Shown in pieces: positions 51,214-60,021 of a stretch of 64,000 bases of DNA. Source of the DNA: JADJPF01 sp964492845 (GTDB lineage Bacteria > Acidobacteriota > Blastocatellia > Chloracidobacteriales > JADJPF01); assembly GCA_964492845.1 (NCBI GenBank), contig CAZBMZ010000004.1, forward strand, positions 186,001-250,000. Direction: 5' to 3'. A program made the translations under genes and the position numbers. Under the pieces are notes generated by a model. It worked only from the letters and a program-made list of their open reading frames with translations. It made no database searches and was not told where the DNA came from. Numbering within the stretch: the stretch's first letter is position 1; each line of letters opens with the position of its first letter.

Positions 51214-53970
51214 CTAAAAACTATCTTCAGTTAGTTTTTGAGGCTTAGTTTTAGCTCTAAGTGTGTTTATTTGCTCTAAAATAATGTTATAGCGAGATTT
51301 ATTTCCTGTTTGCTGATAAAGCATTAAGGCTCGCTCAAAATAATTAAGTGCTGCAATATAGTCATTGCGGCTTTGTTGAAAATGCCCAGCAGCAACTAAC
51401 ACACGAGCAAGTAAAATTGCTTCTCCAAGTTTTTGTGCAAGCCTAACAGCAAGTTCTATCCATTCTTCTGCCTGTTCAAGTGTGCTACATATTTTTAAGT
51501 CAACAGACAAAATTAAATAATCACAATAATTAGAAGCTAATATTTTAATGTCTTCTGTTAAGTCTGTTGTTGAATCTAGCAAATTTTCTAATTGAGGAAG
51601 CTTTTCTGTTAGCTCTTGAGCTTTTTTAAGTTGCTGTTTAGCTAAATTTACTTCACCTGCACGCCAGGCGCGATTAGCAGCAATGCTACGATGACAAAAG
51701 GCTAGTTCCAAATCTTCGGCTAACTCAAATTGCTTAGCTGCAAAAGCATTTAAGCTTTGTTCTTGCGACAGTTCAGACAAAATTCCCGCTGCAATTTTAT
51801 GTTGGTTTTTACGCTCTACATCAGACCATTTTTCATAAAGCACTTGGTAAAGCACATATTGAGTAAAACTGTAATAGTCGTCTTCTGTTGAACCGCCTTC
51901 AGGAATACGAGCCTCTTTTATTAGTCCATAACGCAAGCAGTCATCCAGGATTTTTAAGAGCGTGTCTTCATCTAGTTCAACAAATTTTCTTAACACTTCA
52001 AACCCAAAAGTCTCTCCTAAAATACTAGCTTTTTCTAGGACTTGACGCTTTTCTACAGGTAGGAAGCTTAAACGCGCTTCAATCAAACGTGCTACGGTTT
52101 CAGGTACTTTAATAGTCATTAAGCTATTTGTTATCCATTGTTGACCATCCCAGCTAATTTGGCTTTCTGAGAGCATTAAACGTAGCAAATTAGTTAAATA
52201 AAATGGGTTTCCTTCAGTTGCAGTTACCAACTTTGTAATGGTTTCATCTGAAATAATAATGGGTGAAAAAATCTTTTCTATTAGTTGTCGAACATCGCTA
52301 GCGGCTAGCGGCCCAAGGGCTAATCTTTGTAATTGACGCTGGTTTGACATTCGATCTAACCAATTAGCTACCATGTTTTCTGGACGTGCTAAATCTTGAC
52401 TACGAGCAGTAAAAAGAAAAAGTATTTGGCTGTAAGTGGCTACATTTGTTAAATATATTAAAAAATTAAGGTTAGCTTCGTCAGCTAAATGTAAATCATC
52501 CAAAGCAATTATTATTGGCTGTTTTTGTGAAAGCTGTAAAAAAACTTGTGCTAGCAGTTCAGAAGATTTTTCTGAGCGATTTTCTACTTTAGGCTGAAAT
52601 AGTGCAGCAGTCGGCATTTTAGGCGAAATCTCTAAAATTTCTTCTTGTATATTTGCTGCTATTGATCCAAAAATTTCTCGAAATTTACTTGTATCTGATA
52701 ACAGTTCTTGTAGGTAGGGTTTAATATTTAGAAGTGACCAAAGAGGCGTTACATTGCTTGTAAATTGACCAAAAAAGCAAAGAGTTCCTGTTTCTTGAAA
52801 TTCTTTTAGAGATTGACTTAAAAGTTGTGATTTACCAATTCCTGCATCACCAGCAATTAAAAGTGCAATAGCTTTTCCTTCGCTTGCTTGTTCATAGGCT
52901 TGACGCAGTTTAGCACGTTCTCTTTTACGTGCTACAAAATGTTCAAAAGACAGGGCTTGTTGTGTAGCTTGTTGGATTTCTGCTTCTGGCGTAGGACTAC
53001 TTTTTTTATCTAGTGGTAGAGAAATAAACATTCCCACTGTACGCCGCAAATTACGTTTTGGAGCTTGTTTTAGTGCAGCAGCAAACTCGGTAATTGATTG
53101 GAAACGCGCCTGTGGATCTTTTTCTAAAGCTTTCATTACAGCCGCTTCTATCAACGGAGAAATATCAAAAACAATATGATGAGGTGGCAGAGCTTTAGCA
53201 TTTAATTGTTGGTAAATTAGCTGTGTTTTGTTTGGAGTATCAAAGGGCGGACGACCTGTTAGCATATGATAAAGAATCGTTCCTAAAGCATAAATATCAG
53301 CGCGAGCATCTATTTCAATGCTGCGAAATTGTTCTGGTGCTGTGTAGTGCAATGAACCAATTAAAGCTCCTGAAGTAATGTTTTTTGTAGTTCGTTCTTT
53401 TAATTTAACTAAGCCAAAATCAATAATTTTAGTTACTGTTTCATTACCAGCTTTGGCTAAAAAAATATTAGAAGGTTTTAAGTCTCGGTGGATCATTCCT
53501 CGGCTGTGAGCTTGGGCTAGAGCTTCGCAAACCTCTAAAGTAATTTTAATAGTCTCATTTATGGTTATTCTTGTTTCAGCCTTTAAGCGTTCGGCTAAAG
53601 TAGAGCCTTCTAAAAGCTCCATAACTATATAACAGAGTCCATTGTTAGTAGTCGCAAAGTCATAAACAGCTATAATATTTGGGTGTTTTATGCTTGCAGC
53701 AGCTAGAGCTTCACGGCGAAAACGTTCACGAGCAACATTACTGGTTAAAAGCTTAGGATTAAGTATTTTAATTGCTACCGGACGTTGCAATCCTTGTTGT
53801 TCAGCACGGTAAACACTGCCCATTGAGCCATGAGCTAAAAGATTAGTTAATTGGTAAGTATCATTAATTAATGTAGAAATAGGTAAAGAATGATGTAACT
53901 GCTCGCCATCGCCTGGGCAAATTTCTAAACTGTCGTCATAACAACTACGGCACTGTTTACATTCTCTCAT
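51214..53970 (-). CDS. Zinc-ribbon Ser/Thr kinase with AAA-type ATPase and helical C-terminal domain
   Basis: A 918-residue multidomain signal protein. It begins with a zinc ribbon (CKQCRSC ... ICPGDG, 4-21) like the kinase at 32084. The kinase domain (about 39-305) has HGSMGSVY, Lys68, HRDLKPSN and DFGLVKL. After a linker comes a predicted-ATPase module with Walker A GDAGIGKSQLL (about 370) and Walker B IIALDDLHLADEANL, typical of STAND-like ATPases such as those fused to PknB in other bacteria. The C-terminal 300 residues are helical, TPR-like. No membrane helix is seen, so it is cytoplasmic. It probably senses a ligand by the ATPase-TPR part and signals by phosphorylation. Confidence 0.92.
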   Translation of the reverse strand: MRECKQCRSCYDDSLEICPGDGEQLHHSLPISTLINDTYQLTNLLAHGSMGSVYRAEQQGLQRPVAIKILNPKLLTSNVARERFRREALAAASIKHPNIIAVYDFATTNNGLCYIVMELLEGSTLAERLKAETRITINETIKITLEVCEALAQAHSRGMIHRDLKPSNIFLAKAGNETVTKIIDFGLVKLKERTTKNITSGALIGSLHYTAPEQFRSIEIDARADIYALGTILYHMLTGRPPFDTPNKTQLIYQQLNAKALPPHHIVFDISPLIEAAVMKALEKDPQARFQSITEFAAALKQAPKRNLRRTVGMFISLPLDKKSSPTPEAEIQQATQQALSFEHFVARKRERAKLRQAYEQASEGKAIALLIAGDAGIGKSQLLSQSLKEFQETGTLCFFGQFTSNVTPLWSLLNIKPYLQELLSDTSKFREIFGSIAANIQEEILEISPKMPTAALFQPKVENRSEKSSELLAQVFLQLSQKQPIIIALDDLHLADEANLNFLIYLTNVATYSQILFLFTARSQDLARPENMVANWLDRMSNQRQLQRLALGPLAASDVRQLIEKIFSPIIISDETITKLVTATEGNPFYLTNLLRLMLSESQISWDGQQWITNSLMTIKVPETVARLIEARLSFLPVEKRQVLEKASILGETFGFEVLRKFVELDEDTLLKILDDCLRYGLIKEARIPEGGSTEDDYYSFTQYVLYQVLYEKWSDVERKNQHKIAAGILSELSQEQSLNAFAAKQFELAEDLELAFCHRSIAANRAWRAGEVNLAKQQLKKAQELTEKLPQLENLLDSTTDLTEDIKILASNYCDYLILSVDLKICSTLEQAEEWIELAVRLAQKLGEAILLARVLVAAGHFQQSRNDYIAALNYFERALMLYQQTGNKSRYNIILEQINTLRAKTKPQKLTEDSF

Positions 53971-54074
53971 TCTTTTGCTCTTAGGTAATATTTAATAGTG
54001 TTTTTGAAGTAAACTTAATTGCTAGCTATTTTATAACTTATTTGACTAGGAAAACAAAGTCTTAAAACATAAGC

Positions 54075-55004
54075 CTAAGATGAACATATGCAATTTTGTT
54101 CTACATCTTTTAGTTTGATTTCAACACAATCAACTTGTTTTGCTGGGTTTGGAATTAAATAGTATTTAGAAATATTTTCCCAGTCCTTATCTCTTAAAGT
54201 TACAATACCACTTAAAAAATAGCTCACCCAGGAATTTCCTATTTTGGAGTTAGCTGGCTCTTGAGTTAATTTACTCATAGAAATATTTGCATATTCGTCG
54301 TCAAGTTCAAATCCAAGATAATTTCTACCTAGCCTTCTAGCTGCAATTGCTGTAGTTCCTGTTCCCAAAAATGGATCAAATACAATATCTCCCTCATCCG
54401 TTGACATTAAAATAACACGTTCTAAAAGATGTATTGGAAGTTGACAAGGGTGATCGTCCCGATATTTGTTATGTTTAACCCGGTGTATATCTGTCCAAAC
54501 ATCTGAAACAAGCGGCCCAAAGGGATGAAGAGCAGCTTTTTTGCCTCCGTAATCTTTCTGTAGGTAATTACATTTTCGACAACGTTTATGTGGATATCTA
54601 ATTTCATAAAACTTATTTTTCTTTGTATCTTTTGCATAATAAAGGATTCCATAATGTGAGGGCTGCAAGGTTTTCCCCATCGGCATAGTTGGTGCGTCCC
54701 AGCAAATCCAATGCTTAAAGTCAGCTATTTTATTAAGTATAGAAGAATAATATGTTAGCCATTTAGGAATATTATGTAAGAAAATAGAGCCTGTTGGTTT
54801 AGTTACGCGCACTGTTTCTTTAATCCATTGTTCACACCAATCTAAATAATCTTGAATGATAAGGCTATCTTTATGGGAGTTATACTTTTTTTTTAAGTTA
54901 AAAGGAGGATCTGCAAAAGTTACATCTATACTTTCATCAGGAATTAACTTAAATAATTCTATACAGTCGCCTTTTATAATTTTATTAAGATATTGGTCAA
55001 TCAT
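54075..55004 (-). CDS. Solitary beta-class DNA methyltransferase (DPPF motif)
   Basis: A 309-residue DNA methyltransferase. Motif IV ADPPFNLKKKY precedes the SAM-binding motif I FDPFLGTGTTAIAARRLGRNYLG, so the order is beta-class; DPPF points to N6-adenine (or N4-cytosine) methylation. HPCQLPIHLLERVI is the usual linker before motif I. A cysteine cluster CRKCNYLQKDYGGKK lies in the middle and may bind zinc, possibly in the target-recognition part. No restriction endonuclease or specificity subunit is adjacent, so it is orphan (regulatory or leftover). The recognition site is unknown. It sits between two kinase genes on the same strand. Confidence 0.88.
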   Translation of the reverse strand: MIDQYLNKIIKGDCIELFKLIPDESIDVTFADPPFNLKKKYNSHKDSLIIQDYLDWCEQWIKETVRVTKPTGSIFLHNIPKWLTYYSSILNKIADFKHWICWDAPTMPMGKTLQPSHYGILYYAKDTKKNKFYEIRYPHKRCRKCNYLQKDYGGKKAALHPFGPLVSDVWTDIHRVKHNKYRDDHPCQLPIHLLERVILMSTDEGDIVFDPFLGTGTTAIAARRLGRNYLGFELDDEYANISMSKLTQEPANSKIGNSWVSYFLSGIVTLRDKDWENISKYYLIPNPAKQVDCVEIKLKDVEQNCICSS

Positions 55005-55053
55005 TTCTTGAGTTCCTTAGCTAACTCATCATTATTTTTTGAGAAAGGAATAA

Positions 55054-56991
55054 TTAAATCATTGTATCGTTTGGGAAAAGATTTTTTTCTCCTCCTGCTT
55101 GACGAGCTTTTAAGTAAAAAAGCGCGTAACCTATTCCAATTATTGGACAAAGTAGAGTGCAAATAACAATACTTAAAATAATACCTAAAGAAACTGTAGC
55201 TATTTCAATGGCAATGTCTGATGTAGTGGAACTATAACTTATATGCTTAATAAATGACCAACCCAGCATAATTGCTAGAATGGAAACATTAATCATTATA
55301 AAAACAAACATAGGAAAAATTTTTCCAACACTACCTGATAATTTTTCTACTAAATTCTGAGAACGCTTTAACGCAGCCTGATCTTGCAAGTTTTCCCAAA
55401 CAGTGATGGGTGTATAAAGCCAATTACCAGCTAAAAAACCATATCTTAAAGTTATTCCTGTTATAAATATTAAAAATAAAGTTACTATCCAATAAAGTCC
55501 ACTATTAGGGTCTATTGGTAAAACTGAATTAACTATAATTGGAGTAGCGACAAAGAAAAAAAATGATTTGTGAGCTATTAAAGAAGTAGTAGCAAAAGCT
55601 TTCCAACGCTTTTTGAATGTTTGGTAAACGGCTTTGTAATTAAAAGGTACAGCAGGAAATTCTATAAAATGTGCTACCATTCTAACAATCAAACTACCTG
55701 TAACAGCATTATTAATAATTTGTGCCATAAAAAAGAAAATAATAATAGCAAAAATAATTTCAAATTTATGTAGTGCAGGAATCAATAAACCCATAAAAAA
55801 TGTAACTATTCCTAAAATCATTGGGGTATAACCAAAAAAAGCTACCCGAACAAAAGGAAAAAAATACTGGCTATATAAACTAATAGCCTGGCGTAACAAC
55901 GCACTTTCTCCACCAGCATTCGCGCGAAATGCTGTAGCAAATGCCATTGCATCAGGCGGACGATCTTTTGGGTTTTTTGCTAGTGTCGACATAACTAAAT
56001 TAACTATTGATTCAGGAATTAGAGAATTTTTTTCTTGTAAAGGTGGTGGAGGTGTTGCTGTATGATGTACAACTAAAGTATAAATACTACCTTGAAATGG
56101 AGTTTCACCAGCTAACATCTGATAAATGATTACACCTAAGCTATAAATATCTGATCGTCCATCTAGGTTTTGTTCCCCGCCACATTGTTCAGGTGACATA
56201 TAAAGCGGTGTTCCTAGAACATCTCCAACTTGAGTAAGGCTGTTATCTGCATTAGTGCTATTACTATCATTGTTGGCTGTTAAACGTGGTTGAATTATTT
56301 GCGTCTCTATTTCATGAGGATCTTGCTGTTGAGTATCCTTAACGGTATTTACATCAGCAAGAGTTACTGATTCAGCAAGCGAAGTACTAGCTAAATTTTG
56401 AGAGGAAGCTTTAAGAGTTATTTTAATAGGTGATTTTTCTCTAGGTTTATTTAGTATTCCTGTGGGTATGTTAGGCCGTAGTTTAGCTAGTCCAAAGTCT
56501 AAAATCTTAACATTATAGCCACCTCGTCCATTAGGCTCTAACCAAATATTGTCAGGCTTTAAGTCACGGTGAATTATTCCTTGTTGGTGTGCTGTGTGAA
56601 TAGCCAAACAAATTTGCTCAACTATATCAGTGATAAGCTCTAAGGGAAGCTTTCCTTTTTGTTTAATTAAATTACCTAGGTTGCTACCATTTAGGTATTC
56701 CATCACCATATAAGCAAGTGTGTCATCCCGAAAAGTTGTAAAACCAAAGTCACTAATATTTACAACATTTGGATGACGAAGCAGTCCCATAGCTTCAGCT
56801 TCGCGCTTAAAACGCTCTACAAAACTAGTATTACTCATAAATTGAGGAGTAATAACTTTAAGCGCGACTAATCGCTTTGTACCAAGATGAGTTGCTAGAT
56901 AGACAGCACCCATTCCACCTTGACCAAGTTGCTTGTCTATACGGTATTTTCCATCTAATACTTCATCTATAAGCTGTAAGGAATTAAACAT
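55054..56991 (-). CDS. Ser/Thr protein kinase with multi-pass C-terminal membrane domain
   Basis: A 645-residue PknB-like kinase. The domain spans about 16-355: QLGQGGMGAVY, Lys45, HRDLKPDNIW (about 144-153), DFGLAKL, and SPEQ. Between DFG and the GTPLYMSPE end of the activation segment are about 88 residues, where about 18 is usual; the insert is Ser/Thr/Asn/Gln-rich (TLKASSQNLASTSLAESVT, DSNSTNADNS). After the kinase about seven transmembrane helices (about 380-630) fill the C-terminal half, without an obvious extracellular domain. It lacks the zinc ribbon of its paralogues. The membrane part resembles a small solute or stress-sensing integral domain; the name is unknown. Confidence 0.9.
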   Translation of the reverse strand: MFNSLQLIDEVLDGKYRIDKQLGQGGMGAVYLATHLGTKRLVALKVITPQFMSNTSFVERFKREAEAMGLLRHPNVVNISDFGFTTFRDDTLAYMVMEYLNGSNLGNLIKQKGKLPLELITDIVEQICLAIHTAHQQGIIHRDLKPDNIWLEPNGRGGYNVKILDFGLAKLRPNIPTGILNKPREKSPIKITLKASSQNLASTSLAESVTLADVNTVKDTQQQDPHEIETQIIQPRLTANNDSNSTNADNSLTQVGDVLGTPLYMSPEQCGGEQNLDGRSDIYSLGVIIYQMLAGETPFQGSIYTLVVHHTATPPPPLQEKNSLIPESIVNLVMSTLAKNPKDRPPDAMAFATAFRANAGGESALLRQAISLYSQYFFPFVRVAFFGYTPMILGIVTFFMGLLIPALHKFEIIFAIIIFFFMAQIINNAVTGSLIVRMVAHFIEFPAVPFNYKAVYQTFKKRWKAFATTSLIAHKSFFFFVATPIIVNSVLPIDPNSGLYWIVTLFLIFITGITLRYGFLAGNWLYTPITVWENLQDQAALKRSQNLVEKLSGSVGKIFPMFVFIMINVSILAIMLGWSFIKHISYSSTTSDIAIEIATVSLGIILSIVICTLLCPIIGIGYALFYLKARQAGGEKNLFPNDTMI

Positions 56992-57185
56992 AATTAATTG
57001 ATTTGATTAAATAAAGTCACACTCTGTAAAATATAAATAGTATACTTTTATATGTTAGGGCTGCAAATTTTTAGTACATAGAATTTTGTTTTAACTGTTT
57101 TACAAACATTTTCTAAATATAAAAATGCAAGAAAAATAGCTAAGGCGTTCTTTAAGATAACTGCCTATAAACCAAGGAATAGATT

Positions 57186-58265
57186 ATGAAAAATATTAAA
57201 GCTTTTTTATCTATAGTAGTCATTTTATCTATATTTTGTAACGCTTTAGCCTTAACACCTAATAGCTACATTCAAGAAGAAACCGAATGTGCAGAAACTG
57301 GTAAAAGCGAGCAGGAAAAAAATGATGATCTTTTAGTAGAGGCGGCAATCAATAATGATATCAACACTTTAAATAAAATTTTTATATCTAAAATCTTTTC
57401 AGCTAAAGCAAAAAATGAGGCTTTTTTTCTAGCTCTTGTAATGGGAAATGCTGAAGCGGTAAAACTATTAATTGATAGCGGTATTAATGTAAATATGGAC
57501 TTTCTTAAAGCTAAAGTAGGCAATGGAAACCCTTTTTTTGCATCAACTCCAGTTATGGCCGCTGTAGCACTAGGGCATAGTGAAATTTTAAGTATTCTTA
57601 TTAAAAAGGGTGCAAAGGTTAATGTAAAAAATGAAGACGGCTATAAACCCGCTGACATGTTGGTTTTAGCAAAATATTATAACCCTAGTAACTACAACTC
57701 TATTTCAAGTTTGCTAACTAAAGCAGGTGCTACTTTCTCAAAGAAAAAGAATGAACTGCAAGAAAGGTTCCAAAGTCAACTAGATAAAACTTTAGATAAA
57801 GCAAAGGAACTTTTATCAATTACTAGCAATAATACTTATAATCTCAATGCTATTAAATTACTGATTGATTCAGGTGCAAATGTAAATGCAAAAGATGAGT
57901 TTGGCCGGACACCTTTAATTAGCTGCTTTTCAGAATTTAGTGGTAGTGACGATTATTTCTTTGTATTTAGTGCTTTGTATGGATGTAGAAATATCGTCAA
58001 ATTACTGATTGATTCAGGTGCAGATGTAAATCAACAAGATGATGAAGGCAAAACAGCTTTAATTTACGCAATAACTATTTTTGATGATGATCTTGGATAC
58101 ACAGCACCTATTATAAAAGATCTGCTTAATGCTGGTGCTGATATTAATCTTAAAGACAAAAGAGGAAAATCTGCTTTAGATTATGCTTCATATAGTGAAT
58201 CTCCCTATGTTAGAGAATTATTTGGGCTTAGCGCAGAGCTTGACGAGTCAGAAGATTCTGAATAA
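57186..58265 (+). CDS. Exported ankyrin-repeat protein
   Basis: A 359-residue protein with a signal peptide (FLSIVVILSIFCNALAL). Ankyrin units are clear: AEAVKLLIDSGINVN, GHSEILSILIKKGAKVNVKNEDGYKPADM, AIKLLIDSGANVNAKDEFGRTPLI, NIVKLLIDSGADVNQQDDEGKTALIYAI and IIKDLLNAGADINLKDKRGKSALDYA. A helical spacer (about residues 170-215) splits them into two blocks. The C-terminus is acidic. It probably mediates protein binding in the periplasm or outside the cell. Length and repeat count vary in this family. No operon partner is visible; the ATG follows AAGGAAT. Confidence 0.88.
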   Translation: MKNIKAFLSIVVILSIFCNALALTPNSYIQEETECAETGKSEQEKNDDLLVEAAINNDINTLNKIFISKIFSAKAKNEAFFLALVMGNAEAVKLLIDSGINVNMDFLKAKVGNGNPFFASTPVMAAVALGHSEILSILIKKGAKVNVKNEDGYKPADMLVLAKYYNPSNYNSISSLLTKAGATFSKKKNELQERFQSQLDKTLDKAKELLSITSNNTYNLNAIKLLIDSGANVNAKDEFGRTPLISCFSEFSGSDDYFFVFSALYGCRNIVKLLIDSGADVNQQDDEGKTALIYAITIFDDDLGYTAPIIKDLLNAGADINLKDKRGKSALDYASYSESPYVRELFGLSAELDESEDSE

Positions 58266-58290
58266 AACTTAATAGTAAATTTTGGAATAA

Positions 58291-58478
58291 ATAGCTGATT
58301 GTTACACCATAAAAGAAAATAATGAACTTAAGGTTTGTGAATTAGACTGCTTAGAATCACAATTAAAAATCAATATAGCTTTAATACTAAGAATGATGTG
58401 CCTATTGACGCACCAAGTAAAAGTATGGTTTATTTTATGATAGGCAAAGATCCAGAAAAAATCTTAGCAAAAAGCTGA
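58291..58478 (+). pseudogene. Frameshifted remnant of an unidentified gene
   Basis: In the gap after the ankyrin gene, one frame reads IADCYTIKENNELKVCELD, then CLESQLKINIA. After a shift near 58380 another frame continues TKNDVPIDAPSKSMVYFMIG, then KDPEKILAKS with a stop at 58476-58478. Joined, this gives about 62 protein-like residues with no start codon. It may be the C-terminal end of a lost exported protein. The family is not recognised. Confidence 0.4.
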
Positions 58479-58525
58479 TTTATCTAGAATTAAGATTATT
58501 AGCTATTTTAAGCAGGAGTAAGATA

Positions 58526-59380
58526 ATGAGAATAATCCTAGCAAGATTATGTATAGTATTATTAGTTACCTACAACACAATTAACCCAATAACAATGCTA
58601 GTAAATACTACAAATGCTTCTATTCAAGAAGATATAAAAGGTAGCTCAGATCATCCTTTGTTTCCTAATCGAATGCCAGGCTATTCCATTTCTAATTATC
58701 AAAAACAAGAATTTAGTTCATATAAATTTCGTTCACGCCCACCACAAACTGTAGAAGGCAAATATACACGTATTCATTATTATCTTAAAGACCCTAAACA
58801 ACATCCAGGGGGTTTGGCAATTAAACGAAATTATGAAAATGCAATAAAATCTGTAGGCGGTGAAATTATTTATAGTGATGACAATGTAAGCATAATGAAA
58901 ACTACGCGTAATGGGGTTGAAGTTTGGGTTGAGCTTCAAGCTTCTACTAGTTATACAGGTCGTTATTATTTTTTACATATTGTGGAACGTGAAAGTTTAC
59001 AGCAAGTTATTAGTGCAGATGCAATAGGAACAGCAATTGATAAAGATGGATTTATTGCTTTAGATATCCATTTTGATACTAATGAAGCAAAAATTTTACC
59101 TGAATCTCAACCTATCATTGATGAAATTATCTTATTACTAAACAAACGTCCCAACTTAAATGTTTCTGTGGAAGGACATACAGATAATACTGGAACAATT
59201 GAAGCTAATAAACAACTTTCTCAAGCACGCGCTAAAGCAGTTGTTGAGGCTATTACTGACAAAGGTATTAATTCTAGCCGTTTAAGTTTTGTAGGTTTTG
59301 GACAAGAAAATCCTATAGCTGATAACAGGACACAAGAAGGGCGTGCAAAAAATCGTCGAGTCGAGATTGTAAAAAAATAA
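58526..59380 (+). CDS. OmpA-family peptidoglycan-binding protein
   Basis: A 284-residue exported protein. The N-terminal signal peptide runs to about residue 30 (LCIVLLVTYNTINPITMLV). A middle region (about 55-165) with IHYYLKDPK, SVGGEIIYSDDNVSIMKTTR and YYFLHIVERESLQQVI is typical of OmpA-like proteins with an unknown N-terminal domain. The C-terminal OmpA domain has FDTNEAKILPESQPIIDEI, NVSVEGHTDNTGTIEANKQL, SQARAKAVVEAI and GFGQENPIADNRTQEGRAKN, with the Asp and Arg that bind diaminopimelate. It links the outer membrane or periplasm to peptidoglycan. AGCAGGAG lies before the ATG. Confidence 0.92.
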   Translation: MRIILARLCIVLLVTYNTINPITMLVNTTNASIQEDIKGSSDHPLFPNRMPGYSISNYQKQEFSSYKFRSRPPQTVEGKYTRIHYYLKDPKQHPGGLAIKRNYENAIKSVGGEIIYSDDNVSIMKTTRNGVEVWVELQASTSYTGRYYFLHIVERESLQQVISADAIGTAIDKDGFIALDIHFDTNEAKILPESQPIIDEIILLLNKRPNLNVSVEGHTDNTGTIEANKQLSQARAKAVVEAITDKGINSSRLSFVGFGQENPIADNRTQEGRAKNRRVEIVKK

Positions 59381-59446
59381 GGTTTTCTTTCTAACTATTA
59401 TCTTAAAATACTTTGTCTCAAGCCTATTTCAACTAACTTTCTAACA

Positions 59447-59476
59447 AAAATTAATAACAACGTTGTTATTAATTTT
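59447..59476. promoter_or_regulatory. 30-bp perfect palindrome upstream of the osmC-like gene
   Basis: AAAATTAATAACAAC is followed directly by its exact complement GTTGTTATTAATTTT (59447-59461 with 59462-59476). It lies 29 bp upstream of the GTG start of the OsmC-family gene, in the expected promoter/leader zone. Perfect dyads without a spacer are typical of operators for dimeric TetR/MarR-type repressors. No regulator gene is adjacent, so the binding protein is unknown. Confidence 0.6.
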
Positions 59477-59505
59477 CGCAATTATGAATAAGGAGAATAA
59501 CTTAA

Positions 59506-59949
59506 GTGAGTCAAACAGAACATTTCTATCAAGTAGATCTTAATTGGTTGGCAGGAAAAGAGGGACAACTTAGCTCAGGTACTTTACCAACTATTTTAAC
59601 TTCCTCCCCACCTGAATTTAATGGTAAAGATGGGATTTGGACACCAGAACATCTTTTTTTAGCGGCTATTAACTCTTGTTTTATGCTAACTTTTTTAGCA
59701 ATTGCAGAAATATCAAAACTAGAGTTTGTTAGTTTTAATTGTCAAACAAATGGAAAACTAGAAAGACCTACTGGAGCTAAAACTTTTGAATTTACAGAAG
59801 TAACACTTAGTCCAAATTTGGTATTAAAAAATATTGAGGATAAAGTAAAAGCTGAGAAGATTTTAGAAAAATCAGAGAGGAATTGCTTTATTTCTAATTC
59901 AATTAAAAGCCCTGTTAAACTTGTAGCAGAAATTTCTGCTGAAAATTAA
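59506..59949 (+). CDS. OsmC/Ohr-family organic hydroperoxide reductase
   Basis: A 147-residue OsmC-family protein, a thiol peroxidase that reduces organic hydroperoxides with a Cys pair. The first reactive Cys is in LAAINSCFMLTFLAIAE (about 60-65) and the second in ERNCFISNSIK (about 125). The ALVELIDxxGxL-type N-terminal pattern reads YQVDLNWLAGKEGQL. The GTG start follows AAGGAGAA, and it is placed downstream of a 30-bp palindrome (59447-59476) that may be an operator. Its role in peroxide defence fits the selenoperoxiredoxin and hemerythrin genes nearby. Family assignment firm; preferred substrate unknown. Confidence 0.87.
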   Translation: MSQTEHFYQVDLNWLAGKEGQLSSGTLPTILTSSPPEFNGKDGIWTPEHLFLAAINSCFMLTFLAIAEISKLEFVSFNCQTNGKLERPTGAKTFEFTEVTLSPNLVLKNIEDKVKAEKILEKSERNCFISNSIKSPVKLVAEISAEN

Positions 59950-59963
59950 TTAATAAACTATTT

Positions 59964-60007
59964 GTGCTAACCAAAAAGCTTATTGATTTTAAGCTTTTTG
60001 TTAGCAC
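59964..60007. terminator. Bidirectional terminator between osmC-like and Uma2 genes
   Basis: An 18-bp stem with one bulged C (GTGCTAAC + AAAAAGCTTA pairing TAAGCTTTTT + GTTAGCAC), 7-nt loop, lies between two convergent stop codons. Confidence 0.7.
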
Positions 60008-60021
60008 TTCTAATTTAATTA

